A DNA stretch of 64,000 nucleotides from Bradyrhizobium lablabi (GCF_018131005.1 NZ_JAFCJK010000004.1:124001-188000), one strand, 5' to 3'; counted from the first letter of the stretch, positions 35,197 through 44,781 are shown. Numbers and translations are program-made. The notes: generated from the letters alone by a model not told the origin.

Positions 35197-36414
35197 CTAA
35201 CTTGCAAAACCGCGACGCTCGGCGGGACGGGCAATCAGCAGATAGGATGCCAGCGCAAGAAGGGAACACGATGTCATGACCGCGGCCATCGATAGCGCTG
35301 ATCGTCCATCGTAAAGACACGTCACAAGCCCGCTTGTGATGGCGCCTGCCATCATCTGAATGCTTCCGGAAACAGCGCTTACCGCACCGGCGATCTGTGG
35401 CAACGGATGCATCGCCGCGCTGATGATGTTCGAAATGCTCAATCCGAAGGCAACGGCAACAGCGACCAGAAGAGAGACGATAAGGGGTAGCGATGCCCAG
35501 CCGACCAATGTCGTGGCGAGGAACAGCCCTGACGCCGTCGCAGAGACTGTCAAGCTCGTCATCAGCACGTGAGTTGGTGAGAAGTGTCGAGCGGCGAGCC
35601 GCCGATCGAGGAAAGCCCCGGCCATGACTGATCCGGAACACCCACTGAAAATCAGACCATACTGGTTAGGCCGTAGCCCCATGCCGTTGATGAAGAACAG
35701 GGCGGACCCTGTGACATAAGCCATAACGGTCCCGCCGGCGGCTGCACCGACCAGAATGTATGCGGACGAGATCGGATGCGTCAGGACATGAAGATAGCCG
35801 CGGCCAATGATCGATGGTGCCAAGCTATCGGTCTGACCGGTCTTTCCGATCTTTGCACTTTCGGCAAAGCCCGTGACCAATGCGATTAACAAAGCCAGAC
35901 CCATTATAAACTGAATCGTGTAAATCAGGCGCCAGCTGCCCAGCGCCAGTAGAGCCCCGCCTGCGGTCGGTGCGATCACCGTAACGGCATTTACGGCTAT
36001 GACGACGTTGGCCATCTTCGCGCGCGCATTATCCCCCTCAAACAGGTCGCGGATGATCGCAAATGTCACCGTTGTACTGGCCGCGCCGCAGCCTTGGCTG
36101 AAGCGGCACACGAGCAGCACCGGCAGTGATTGGGCTAGCGCGCAAGCGAGACTGCCGACGACAAAGAGCGCGACACCGAATACAACGACGGGCCTGCGAC
36201 CGTACCGATCGGATACTGGCCCATAGACAAGCGGCGCCGTCGCCAGGCTGAGCATAAAGACACTCATCGTAAAGCCGACATTTGCGGGCCGCGCGCCGAG
36301 AGCGACGCCAGTGGCCGCCAGTGCCGGTAGGCTCATGTCAATGCCTGAATACGGAACCGAGGCAAGAAGGCCCAGCAATAGCGTGAAGGCAAATGATGCA
36401 GGTTGAATACGCAT
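35197..36414 (-). CDS. MFS drug efflux transporter (Bcr/CflA type)
   Basis: This 405-residue inner-membrane exporter has 12 predicted helices. The Bcr/CflA signature includes the first helix with ASVPYSGIDMSLPALAA, GPVSDRYGRRPVVVFGVALF (motif A), and RFSQGCGAASTTVTFAIIRD in the fourth to fifth helix region. ATG 36414 is chosen although its ribosome site is weak, because the first helix follows; the frame is open to 36792 without a domain. It lies 125 bp past the glycosyltransferase in the same direction, so it may export the glycosylated product (inference). Confidence 0.9.
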   Translation of the reverse strand: MRIQPASFAFTLLLGLLASVPYSGIDMSLPALAATGVALGARPANVGFTMSVFMLSLATAPLVYGPVSDRYGRRPVVVFGVALFVVGSLACALAQSLPVLLVCRFSQGCGAASTTVTFAIIRDLFEGDNARAKMANVVIAVNAVTVIAPTAGGALLALGSWRLIYTIQFIMGLALLIALVTGFAESAKIGKTGQTDSLAPSIIGRGYLHVLTHPISSAYILVGAAAGGTVMAYVTGSALFFINGMGLRPNQYGLIFSGCSGSVMAGAFLDRRLAARHFSPTHVLMTSLTVSATASGLFLATTLVGWASLPLIVSLLVAVAVAFGLSISNIISAAMHPLPQIAGAVSAVSGSIQMMAGAITSGLVTCLYDGRSALSMAAVMTSCSLLALASYLLIARPAERRGFAS

Positions 36415-36539
36415 GGGTTGAATATCCGATACGTTCCTTGTTCCATATCGCCAGATACGGAGCATGTCTGGGGAGATATCGATGGCCTCCCAGGCGAAAG
36501 ACGGAAGAATCAGCCCTTCCATCTTTCCCGGGAGTGGAA

Positions 36540-37916
36540 TCAAATTATCGATTGGCGGCGGTACGTCGGCCTTGCTTGGCGACCGTTGTGCCACCAGGGT
36601 CCATTCGAGCCTTGCCGAACTTGATTGATGATCCGCAGGATCTCGGAACGAGTGTCGATCGCCTTGAACTCGTCGGCCATAGCTGAGGCAGCCAAACGAT
36701 AGTCCGGTTTGTCGAGTACGACCCGCACGGCCTCGCGCAACGTTTGCGGTGTCGGGTTGTTGGTAGCAAGATTGATACCGACGCCGGACCATGCCACACG
36801 CACGTTCACGTCCGCCTTGTCTTCCGTCAACCCTGCGGTCACAAGCGGAATTCCAAAGCTCATCGCCTGGTTGACACTCCCGTATCCGCCGTTGGTGACG
36901 AGCACATCTACCTTAGGTAGAAGCCACTCGAACGGCAGATAGCTGGCGAGACGCGCATTGTCGGGAATTGGGCCGGGAATGTCGTCGATCGCGCGACCGC
37001 CCGCTGTGATAACCACAAGCAAGTCAGGTTCGTTCGCGAGTCCTGCGAGCGCCGGCGCGATCAAGAGGTTGAGATCGTGGTTTGCCACCGTACCCTGCGT
37101 CACAAGCACGACCTTGCGCGAGCCGTCGAGTTCGTGCGCCCACGCCGGCAGCGGGACCTGATTGGGTATAATCGGAGGGACGCCAATAAAAGTCACGGAA
37201 GAAGGGATATCGCGTGGAAATTCAAAACGCGGCACCGTCAATTGCATATAGGCATCTGCAAGCTCTACGACCGATTCGAAGAGAGGCTTGGACACCGGTC
37301 CAACGCCCAGGTCCTTCAGGTACCGATTGACGCAAAGGCCGAGGGGCCCGTCGACGATCTTGTCGTGTTCCCGCGCGAAGGCAGCATATTCGTCGAGCTG
37401 CGCTTGGGTGGCCGCGGGCGGCAAACCCGCAAACGTCGGGGCCTTGTCCTTGCGCTGCCAGTGCAAGATGGATGTGCCGCAAAGAACAATAGGCAAGCGG
37501 TTCGACCGCGGTTCGACCAGCATGGGCAGGACACCGAAAAACATATCGTCGCCAATGATGATCTCGGCGGGGAATTCCCGCAGGACATTTTGCACGCCGC
37601 TGTACTGGGCGGGAATGGTATCGACGAAGAAGCGCTCGACTAGTGTGCGCAACCATTGTGGCCCGGGTGGTACGCCCTTCATCGCGTCGGACGTGATGAC
37701 GTCCCGTGCGGTCAGATCCGCCTCTTCGGGGAGCGGATAGAATTTTGCTCCGAACTGTTCGACACGGTTACGCAAGAAGGTCCCAGTCAAACAGGCAAGT
37801 TCGTGGCCCTCCGAGTTCAAGATACGGCCGATCGCCAGAAGCGGATCGAGGTGGCCGGTTCCCGGGGTCGAGACGAAGAGAATCTTCATTTGATCGTTTC
37901 GTCCGATTGTCGACAT
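36540..37916 (-). CDS. GT1-family glycosyltransferase (macrolide/UGT-like)
   Basis: This is a 458-residue GT-B glycosyltransferase that probably moves a sugar from an NDP-sugar to a small hydrophobic acceptor. The N-terminal acceptor domain starts MKILFVSTPGTGHLDPLLAI with the conserved His region. The C-terminal donor domain has KVVLVTQGTVANHDLNLLIA, YLPFEWLLPKVDVLVTNGGY and GSVNQAMSFGIPLVTAGLTE. ATG 37916 follows AAGGAG. Its leader (37917-37940) is almost identical to that of the upstream secreted-protein gene, pointing to local duplication. It is in a minus-strand run with an MFS exporter, behind module F. Confidence 0.9.
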   Translation of the reverse strand: MSTIGRNDQMKILFVSTPGTGHLDPLLAIGRILNSEGHELACLTGTFLRNRVEQFGAKFYPLPEEADLTARDVITSDAMKGVPPGPQWLRTLVERFFVDTIPAQYSGVQNVLREFPAEIIIGDDMFFGVLPMLVEPRSNRLPIVLCGTSILHWQRKDKAPTFAGLPPAATQAQLDEYAAFAREHDKIVDGPLGLCVNRYLKDLGVGPVSKPLFESVVELADAYMQLTVPRFEFPRDIPSSVTFIGVPPIIPNQVPLPAWAHELDGSRKVVLVTQGTVANHDLNLLIAPALAGLANEPDLLVVITAGGRAIDDIPGPIPDNARLASYLPFEWLLPKVDVLVTNGGYGSVNQAMSFGIPLVTAGLTEDKADVNVRVAWSGVGINLATNNPTPQTLREAVRVVLDKPDYRLAASAMADEFKAIDTRSEILRIINQVRQGSNGPWWHNGRQARPTYRRQSII

Positions 37917-38048
37917 AGCGATCTCCTTTGGGTTGCGATGCAAAGCCTGTAGCGCGCAGAGGCTGAAGCGCGCTGCGGTATTGCGTCCAGCTCCGGCCGC
38001 TTTCCCCGCATTGGAATCTTCGTGAGAGGCGGCAACTGGCCGGAAAAT

Positions 38049-38372
38049 CTAGTTCGAGACTGATTTCACCTTGCGGACGAGCACGCTGTCGCCGTCCCGC
38101 CTGATTTCGACCGCACCTTCCTGGCGCGGTGTTGAGAAAGCCAAACGCTGACCCGGCGCAAGAACAGATACGACGCGGATCGGCGTTCCCGCGCCCTGTG
38201 CAAGGGTCGTGACAACATGGAATCCGTCGCGCCCGACGGTGTAGTAGGCAGCACCAGACACTTCGCCAAGGTCGATGCTTATGGCACTCATCGGACGCAG
38301 GCCATCGGCGTGGGCGGCGTAGAGAGAGGCTGAGGCGAGTCCTGCGGCAACAAGCATGCTACGGATCGACAT
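38049..38372 (-). CDS. Small secreted hypothetical protein
   Basis: This 107-residue protein has a signal peptide (MSIRSMLVAAGLASASLYAA, cleavage near AHA-DG). The mature domain is beta-rich: SAISIDLGEVSGAAYYTVGR, DGFHVVTTLAQGAGTPIRVV, RLAFSTPRQEGAVEIRRDGD. Similar small exported proteins occur in Bradyrhizobium, with function unknown. ATG 38372 follows AAGGAG. It precedes the GT1 gene by 132 bp. Confidence 0.75.
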   Translation of the reverse strand: MSIRSMLVAAGLASASLYAAHADGLRPMSAISIDLGEVSGAAYYTVGRDGFHVVTTLAQGAGTPIRVVSVLAPGQRLAFSTPRQEGAVEIRRDGDSVLVRKVKSVSN

Positions 38373-38459
38373 AGCGATCTCCTTTGGGTTGCGAACTAAA
38401 AATTGTAAAACATAGAGGTTGAGGAGCACTGGGCCGGCCGGCCGGGTGAGTGCTGCACC

Positions 38460-38577
38460 GGTACGTTTTCGGGGTCCAGGCGTTCGCGCTGCTGTCGACG
38501 GCAAACGGCGAGCCGGTGACGTATTGGGCCGTCGCACTCGCCAGGAATGCCACCACGTTGACGCAAAATTGCCGAGA
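38460..38577 (-). pseudogene. C-terminal fragment of an SDR
   Basis: The frame reads NVVAFLASATAQYVTGSPFA then VDSSANAW, the last helix and strand of a classical SDR. A proper ATG with ribosome site lies just upstream at 38608, behind module F, but in another frame. The gene appears to have lost most of its length while keeping promoter, start and tail. Confidence 0.6.
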
Positions 38578-38624
38578 CCATTGATCGACAGTGTTTGGAA
38601 ATTTCCATTCGTTTCTCCATCTCT

Positions 38625-38712
38625 GCAGCGCGTGACGGCGAAGATCGAAAACTAAGCGGCTCGACGTCGGGTGTCGTGAGCCGATCGCGCCCAATCGTCC
38701 GTACTGGCGCGC
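38625..38712 (+). promoter_or_regulatory. Repeated promoter module, copy F
   Basis: It reads CAGCGCGTGACGGCG, AGATCGAAAACTAAG, then GGTGTCGTGAGCCGATCGCG and CCCAATCGTCCGTACTGGCG. On the right side the match to copies A and B continues (GTGACGCTGACACGATCTCG and on to TTCGCCCGTGGCTTCGGCGC near 38820). It lies between araC paralogue 2 (start 38897) and the minus-strand SDR-remnant/secreted/GT1/MFS run. Confidence 0.82.
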
Positions 38713-38896
38713 ACCACCCGGCGCGCTCACGGTGACGCTGACACGATCTCGGAGGCGTGACTTGACGTGACCCAGAGTTGAGCGCGTCTATCTCGGAGCC
38801 ACGCTAGGTATATCGGCCTTCGCCCGTGGCTTCGGCGCGGGCCGTTACCGACCACACGATCTGGCTTCCAGGATTGTTTGCCCCACGGAGTCGATA

Positions 38897-39967
38897 GTGC
38901 ATTCAAACGACGATTTTCTCAGCGCGCCAAAATTGGACTATGACGGTTTCCGAGCTGCGCTGCGCGAGGATTGGGGATGGTTTAGTCCTGCTTTCGAAGC
39001 CAATATCTTCACCGGCAAGGTGCGCACGCGCCGCGTCTTCGGATTCGTTGCAACGGATCTCGCCTGCAATACGACTCGCGTTGAGCGTACGAAATCGGAT
39101 ATTCGCCGTGATAACATGGAGTACTATTACGCCGTGGTCCAGCTCACAGGCGGATCGACAATCAATCAGGACGAGCGAGTCGTAAATGTCGCCGCTGGCG
39201 ATGTCGTCCTGCTCGATTCCACAAGACCCGTAACATTCGTCCCGGACGCCGAGCACCGGAACGCGCGATGGCTTAGTTTGCAATTGCCGCGCCAAAACCT
39301 GGTTTCGCATCTCGGCTTCGAACCACAAGGTGGCGCGTGCGGTCGCAGGCAGGCGCAAGCGTCGCGTCTGCTCTGTCAACTCGCTCTTGAGCCAGCGAGC
39401 GAACCAGAACCGGCGTTCGCATCAGCCGACAGATTCATGCCTCTGGTGGTCTATGATCTCCTCGGGGCACTGTTTGCACCGCCCGCCCCGCTCGGCTCAC
39501 GCCACAGCGATAAGCTGTTCATGCGCGCCTGCCACATCATAAAGAACCGCTTTGCCGATCCGGACATCTCTCCGCGCGAGGTGGCCGCCGAGGCGGGAAT
39601 TTCGCTACGCTATTTGCAGAAGTTGTTCGCGGTCCGTGGTTCGACATGCAGTCACCACATATGTTCGGCCCGTCTGGATCACGCGGCGCGTCTGATCGAA
39701 CGCCGCGCGTTGATGAAGACAGGTCAGCCTCTCAGCGATATTGCCTACGCTTGCGGCTTTCGCGATTACACGTATTTTGCGCGCGGATTTCGACGGCGTT
39801 TCGGCACCGCACCTGGCGCCGCCGGCAGCGGCAACGCACGATTCCGCGCTGAGATTGGCGATGTTGAAAGGCCCTCTACGGAGCGATGCGACAAGCGCGC
39901 CATTTGGCCTGCGCAAGCCGACGTAACAACAAGCGGTGCTCCCGAAGGGGAGGAATACGCCGAGTAA
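38897..39967 (+). CDS. AraC-family transcriptional regulator, paralogue 2
   Basis: The protein has about 356 residues. Its N-terminal sensor domain (NDDFLSAPKLDYDGFRAALR, RRDNMEYYYAVVQLTGGSTI, VVLLDSTRPVTFV) and C-terminal AraC HTH domain (DISPREVAAEAGISLRYLQK, LSDIAYACGFRDYTYFARGF) closely match paralogue 1. GTG 38897 follows GGAG. It is about 40 residues longer at the C-terminus than paralogue 1, reading through DNA that is non-coding past the other copy's stop codon. It is divergent from the GT1/MFS run across module F, the usual layout for an AraC protein controlling its neighbour. Confidence 0.92.
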   Translation: MHSNDDFLSAPKLDYDGFRAALREDWGWFSPAFEANIFTGKVRTRRVFGFVATDLACNTTRVERTKSDIRRDNMEYYYAVVQLTGGSTINQDERVVNVAAGDVVLLDSTRPVTFVPDAEHRNARWLSLQLPRQNLVSHLGFEPQGGACGRRQAQASRLLCQLALEPASEPEPAFASADRFMPLVVYDLLGALFAPPAPLGSRHSDKLFMRACHIIKNRFADPDISPREVAAEAGISLRYLQKLFAVRGSTCSHHICSARLDHAARLIERRALMKTGQPLSDIAYACGFRDYTYFARGFRRRFGTAPGAAGSGNARFRAEIGDVERPSTERCDKRAIWPAQADVTTSGAPEGEEYAE

Positions 39968-40897
39968 CCCGATGGATGCGCGCGTCGTGGTCGCGGAGCG
40001 TGACGAGGCCTCGCCCGTAGGCGGAAACCTTCTACAAGCAGGCCAATGTCTGCTTTGGGTCTTGGCCGTGTAAAAATGGCTTTCAGCGGGACACATCCGG
40101 ATGGCGGGGACGGAGTGTGGCTCAAGCCGCGATCGCGGCGATCAGTGGCTTGGTCCCGACGATCGAGCGAAGCAAGGAGCTTCTCGTAGACGGTAAGCTT
40201 GCCTATTTCCTCCTTCAGCTGGTCAGCTTCTCGGTCGGCCTCGTCACATTTGCAACCAGTGTCTTGGTCGGCTCCTGTCGGTCGGGCGGTGTCAAGCTGA
40301 CTTGGATGGCGCGCGACGCTCTCCTCTAGCTGGGTACGCCGCCGCTGCACCTCCGATGGCCGCAATCGTCACCCGGGCAGGGAAGGTGAGCTTCACCCAT
40401 CGCCGGGTTGGCGGCGCGACGTGGCGATGAGCGGTGCGCGCCAGTACGGGTGAAATGACGCACGCGGCTCGCGACATCCAGCTTCCAGAGTCCTAGCTTC
40501 ATTCACATCATCGAATCCAAATCGTGCTTGGACGACACATGCCCCTGTCAATCATATGGCTCGTCACGTCCTTGCGATCAGACTGCTCGTCATGGACTTC
40601 ATGCGTGTCATCCCTCTCAGGTCTCGCGCGAAGGCGCTTTCGGGGATCGGGCGCCCGAGGGGGCGAGGGGGGCGAGACGTCGCCCTGGCGGATCAAAACG
40701 TCCCGCCAAAGGGACCCGTGCGGACGATATCCTGCCTGCGCGAATAGTTGCTTGCGGCTGAAACGAAAGCCCGGAGCGGCCATCGGCATAGATCGGCGGC
40801 GTCGGCAACTACAGCCAGCAGTGTGACGCGATTGCAGCGAACGGCCACCGAGGCTTCGCGATGACCTGATGACAGCGGTGACGGGAGAAAAAATCCG
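39968..40897. other. Intergenic region, no supported gene
   Basis: Open frames of up to 200 codons exist on the minus strand but they lack ribosome sites and family features. 40045-40075 includes AATGTCTGCTTTGGGTC, a short sequence that recurs in non-coding DNA of related genomes (from memory) and resembles 48050-48060. The region may hold decayed genes I cannot identify. Confidence 0.45.
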
Positions 40898-41953
40898 ATG
40901 AGCACGAATCCCTACTACGGTCAGGAAGGGTACGGTCCGTACGAATCGATCGGAATCGGCAGCCTCGAACTCGAGGAGGGCGGCACTATTCCGGATTGTC
41001 AGCTTGCCGTGGCGACCCACGGCACGCTGAACGCAGCGAAGGACAATGCCATCCTGGTTCCGACCTGGTTCTCTGGAACCAGCAAGATCGTAGAGCAGGT
41101 CTACATCGGAAACGGGCGTGCGCTCGATCCGGCGAAGTATTTCATTATTGTCGTCAACCAGATTGGAAATGGCCTTTCCACCTCACCGCATAACAGCGAT
41201 GGAACGCAGGCCGGACCGATGTTTCCGAAAGTGCGTATTGGTGACGACGTTCGCGCCCAGTATAAGCTTCTGAGCGTGAAATACGGTCTGAAGAGCCTCG
41301 CGCTGGTCGTCGGCGCCTCCATGGGCGCTCAGCAGACTTATGAATGGGCCGTGCGCTATCCGGACTTCGTCAAGCGCGCCGCTCCGATCGCCGGCACCGC
41401 CAAGAACACCGAGCACGGCTTCGTCTTCACCGAGACACTTTCCGACGCGATCACATCCGATCCAGGGTTCAACGGCGGCAAGTACGGTTCGCCCACCGAT
41501 GTCGCCGCCGGCCTTTCTCGCCACGCCAAGCTGTGGACAGTGATGGGGTGGAGCACCGAGTTCTTCCGGGAAGGCCGGCACAAGGCGCTCGGCTTCGATT
41601 CGATGCGGGCCTTCGTCGATACCTTCATGGCCGGATATTTCGCGCCGATGGATCCGAACGATCTTCTGGCGATGGCGTGGAGGTGGCAACGAGGCGACGT
41701 GAGCCGCAACACCGGTGACGATCTCGCGTCGGCGCTCGGCCGTATCAAGGCGAAGACTTACGTGATGCCGATTAGTCACGACATGTTCTTTCCGCCGAGC
41801 GACTGCGCGGTAGAGCAACGGCTGATCTCGGGTAGCCAGTTCCGTCCGCCGAAAAGCATCTGCGGACATCTCGGTCTGTTCGGCGTCGATCCCGAGCTGC
41901 TTGCGCAGCTTGACGCGAATCTGAACGAGCTGCTCGCGACACCTGTGAGCTGA
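40898..41953 (+). CDS. Alpha/beta hydrolase of the homoserine acetyltransferase (MetX)-like family
   Basis: This 351-residue alpha/beta hydrolase resembles MetX. The nucleophile elbow is LVVGASMGAQQTYEW (Ser141). Asp295 (PISHDMFFPPSDC) and His324 (ICGHLGLFG) complete the triad. The oxyanion region is VPTWFSGTSK, where true MetX has the LTHALTGS-type motif, so this is one of the MetX-like proteins of unknown acyl acceptor rather than a methionine-pathway enzyme. No met genes are nearby. A GGGAG site lies upstream of ATG 40898. Confidence 0.87.
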   Translation: MSTNPYYGQEGYGPYESIGIGSLELEEGGTIPDCQLAVATHGTLNAAKDNAILVPTWFSGTSKIVEQVYIGNGRALDPAKYFIIVVNQIGNGLSTSPHNSDGTQAGPMFPKVRIGDDVRAQYKLLSVKYGLKSLALVVGASMGAQQTYEWAVRYPDFVKRAAPIAGTAKNTEHGFVFTETLSDAITSDPGFNGGKYGSPTDVAAGLSRHAKLWTVMGWSTEFFREGRHKALGFDSMRAFVDTFMAGYFAPMDPNDLLAMAWRWQRGDVSRNTGDDLASALGRIKAKTYVMPISHDMFFPPSDCAVEQRLISGSQFRPPKSICGHLGLFGVDPELLAQLDANLNELLATPVS

Positions 41954-42226
41954 CGAGGCGGATGATTATGGGCACCGCTCACCTGTTTCGGCGGCGTCAG
42001 CGCCCAATAGCTCCGAGCCCTGGAGAATTGCATGACCGTTGTCCAGGCCGCAGCCGCGCAGATCGGCTCGTGCTGAACAGCATAGGACTGCCAAAGAGCG
42101 TGAGAATTAGAAGGGCGCCTGCGTTCGGTGGCAGTCACTGTGGCTACTGGGCGGACGGCGGTTGTCTCCCAAATGCATTTCCTGAAGGCCCGCGTGACTC
42201 CGGGATAGTCGCCAAGAGCAGCTAAC

Positions 42227-43003
42227 ATGTTCCACTCTCCACGCTCACGACTGCTTATCTTCGGAGTCGGGCTGGCGGTATGCATCTTCCTCGTCGATAC
42301 TCTCTCATCTCTCCACTTTGCCGTGGCTTCTTTGTACGTGACCGCGATTTTGATTGGCACGCATGATCTTGAATGCGCAGGTATATTATTTGGCGGGGTT
42401 TCATGCGTGGCGTTTACCGCGCTCAGCTATCTGCTAACGCACGGGTTCACTTTTGTCGGCGCGGCGCCGTTGAGGCTCTTTGTCAGCTTCGTATCGATCG
42501 CAACTACGACAGCTTTGGTGATCAAGAACCGATCGGCAAGCCGGAATTTTGCCGAACTTAATCGAGAACGTGAGAACCTGGCACGCTTCTTCTCTCCAAA
42601 AATTGTGAAACAGCTTGTTGAGATCGACGTGCCCCTCTCCGTGGCGCGTCGTGGGAATGCGGCGGTGTTATTTGCAGATGTTGTCGAGTTCACCGCCTAT
42701 TCGTCTGGAAAGGCACCCGATGAGATCATCGCATTCTTACGCGAGTTATTAGCTTTGCTTGGCGAAGCCGTATTCGCGCACGAGGGATCGATCGATAAAT
42801 TCCTTGGAGATGGTCTAATGGCTGTATTTGGTCCGCCTCTTGCCAGCAACCAAGACGCAACGAACGCGGCGCTTTGTGCAATGCGAATCCGCGATCGCCT
42901 TAGCCGCTGGAATGCACAACACGCGAACGACCCTGGCAAGGCCATTCGCGTTGCGGTCGGTATCCATTGGGGTGAGCGAGCGTCCCCACAAGGACGCGAT
43001 TGA
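42227..43003 (+). pseudogene. Membrane class III adenylate/guanylate cyclase, C-terminally truncated
   Basis: The protein has 258 residues. It begins with a membrane region of about four helices (LLIFGVGLAVCIFLVDTLSS and following). The cyclase domain starts GNAAVLFADVVEFTAYSSGK with the first metal Asp, and DKFLGDGLMAVFGPPLASNQ has the second. The sequence stops after AIRVAVGIHWGE with an unrelated tail. The second half of the domain, holding the purine-binding and transition-state Asn/Arg residues, is absent, and no continuing frame is visible up to 43467. It should be catalytically inactive. Confidence 0.78.
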
Positions 43004-43467
43004 CTTAACTCAGATATGCGTTGCTTCGAGTGGCGGGATTTGGTGGGCAAAACCTTCAGTCCGGTCGCTAAGACGGCGGCCAGTTTAGGCGAAGGAAGGC
43101 GTCAAAAGGAGCACTTGATTTCCTGCTGCGACCAGTGACAATGAGCGCGCGCCAGTATTCCGGTACCAGATTGTTATAAGACGGGGAAAACTCGCTCAGC
43201 TACGGCAAACCGGCTGCGGCGCCAGGGAGGACACCGGTATGGCGGTATGGTCCATGCGCTGGCTGCAGCGCTCGCTCTGCGAAGAATTCACCCTGTTTCG
43301 CGCTGAGATCGCCACCGACACTGGACGGGTGGAAGCACCAACAAATGGTCGTCGAGACAACGCTTGCGCACGCGAGAATCCGCGCGCCCGTTGAACCATG
43401 GAGACGTGATGGACTGAAAGGGACTTCAAGCTGGCGTCAGACCGGCTGAATCACGGAGGAGGAATGC
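43004..43467. other. Upstream region of the sugar ABC operon, no supported gene
   Basis: No coding signal is seen on either strand. The missing end of the cyclase is not here. The region presumably contains the ABC operon promoter, but no promoter element could be fixed by eye. Confidence 0.4.
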
Positions 43468-44781
43468 ATGACGACGGTAACCCGACGACAGGTTCTCAAG
43501 AGCGGTGCCGCGGTTGCAGGCGGCATGGCGGGCATCCTCGCAACCGGCCGCGCGCCCGCCTTTGCTCAGGGCACGACGGTACACTGGCTGCGTTGGAACG
43601 ATTTCGTGCCGGCTTCCGATCAGCTGCTGCGCAAGGAACTGCTGCCCGCCGCCGAGAAAGCGCTGGGAATGAAGATCAATTTCGAGACAGTGAATGGCAA
43701 CGATCTGCAGCCGCGTATCACCTCGGCGATTCAGTCGGGTTCAGGTCCCGACATCATCATGCTCTTCAACAACCATCCGCAGATCTATTCGGAGAGCGTC
43801 ATCGATCTATCCGACATCGCAGGTCGTGTGAGCGAGGCCGAAGACGGCTATTATGATCTGTGCAAGTCCAACTCCGCCGACGGCCAAAAGTGGATCTCTT
43901 TGCCGTGGACCATCGTCGGCGCCATGATCGCCTACCGAAGATCCTGGTTCGATGAGGTCGGCTCCTCGACCTTTCCCGACACGTGGGAGAAGTATCGCGA
44001 GGTTGGCAAGAAGCTCAAAGCCCAAGGCCGGCCGATCGGTCAGACGCTCGGCCACACGTTCGGCGACGCGCCGACGTTCAGTTATCCCTACATGTGGTCG
44101 TGGGGCGGCACCGAGGTTGAGAAGGACGGCAAGACTGTCAACATAAACAAGAAAGAGGTCATCGAGTCCGTCAAGTTCATGACGGCGTTCTGGAAGGAAG
44201 CTCACGACGAGGGCGGGCTTGCCTGGGACGATACCAACAATAACCGTGCGTTTCTGTCGCAAACGATCTGCGCCACGCTTAACGGCGCTTCGATCTACAT
44301 TGAATCGCTACGCAACCCCGACAAGTACATCAGCGAGAAAGGCGCGCAGCTGAAAACCGACATCCAGCACTCGCCGCTGCCCAAAGGCCCGGCCGGCCAA
44401 TTCGCCATGCACACCTACTTCTCTCACGTCATTCCGAACTATTCGAAGAATCAGGACGGTGCGAAGGCGTTGTTGAAGTGGATTCATACCAAGGCGAATT
44501 ACGAGCCGTGGTTCGTCTCCCAGAAGGGTTTCGCGACGCCGCCGACCCACGAATGGGAGAAGCACAAGTTGTGGGAGGAGGACAAGGTCATGGCGCCCTT
44601 CAAGATCGCGGGCCTCCTTGGTCAGACGCCCGGGTATCCTCTGCCCTCGTCAGGCAAGAAAGCTGCCGAAGTACTCACCAAATACATCATCACAGATATG
44701 TACGCCAAAGCGGTTCAGGGTGCGACGGCGGAGGATTCCGTGAAATGGGCGGAAGTCGAGCTCAAGAAGATCTATGCTTGA
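43468..44781 (+). CDS. Sugar ABC transporter substrate-binding protein (CUT1, Tat-exported)
   Basis: This 437-residue family 1 extracellular binding protein captures a sugar or sugar-like ligand in the periplasm. It has a Tat signal (MTTVTRRQVLKSGAAVAGGM, then GILATGRAPAFAQG), so it is exported folded. The domain shows VHWLRWNDFVPASDQLLRKE, SAIQSGSGPDIIMLFNNHPQ, FPDTWEKYREVGKKLKAQGR and YPYMWSWGGTEVEKDGKTVN. ATG 43468 follows GGAGG. It is first in a complete operon with two permeases and an ATPase. The ligand cannot be told from the sequence. Confidence 0.93.
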   Translation: MTTVTRRQVLKSGAAVAGGMAGILATGRAPAFAQGTTVHWLRWNDFVPASDQLLRKELLPAAEKALGMKINFETVNGNDLQPRITSAIQSGSGPDIIMLFNNHPQIYSESVIDLSDIAGRVSEAEDGYYDLCKSNSADGQKWISLPWTIVGAMIAYRRSWFDEVGSSTFPDTWEKYREVGKKLKAQGRPIGQTLGHTFGDAPTFSYPYMWSWGGTEVEKDGKTVNINKKEVIESVKFMTAFWKEAHDEGGLAWDDTNNNRAFLSQTICATLNGASIYIESLRNPDKYISEKGAQLKTDIQHSPLPKGPAGQFAMHTYFSHVIPNYSKNQDGAKALLKWIHTKANYEPWFVSQKGFATPPTHEWEKHKLWEEDKVMAPFKIAGLLGQTPGYPLPSSGKKAAEVLTKYIITDMYAKAVQGATAEDSVKWAEVELKKIYA

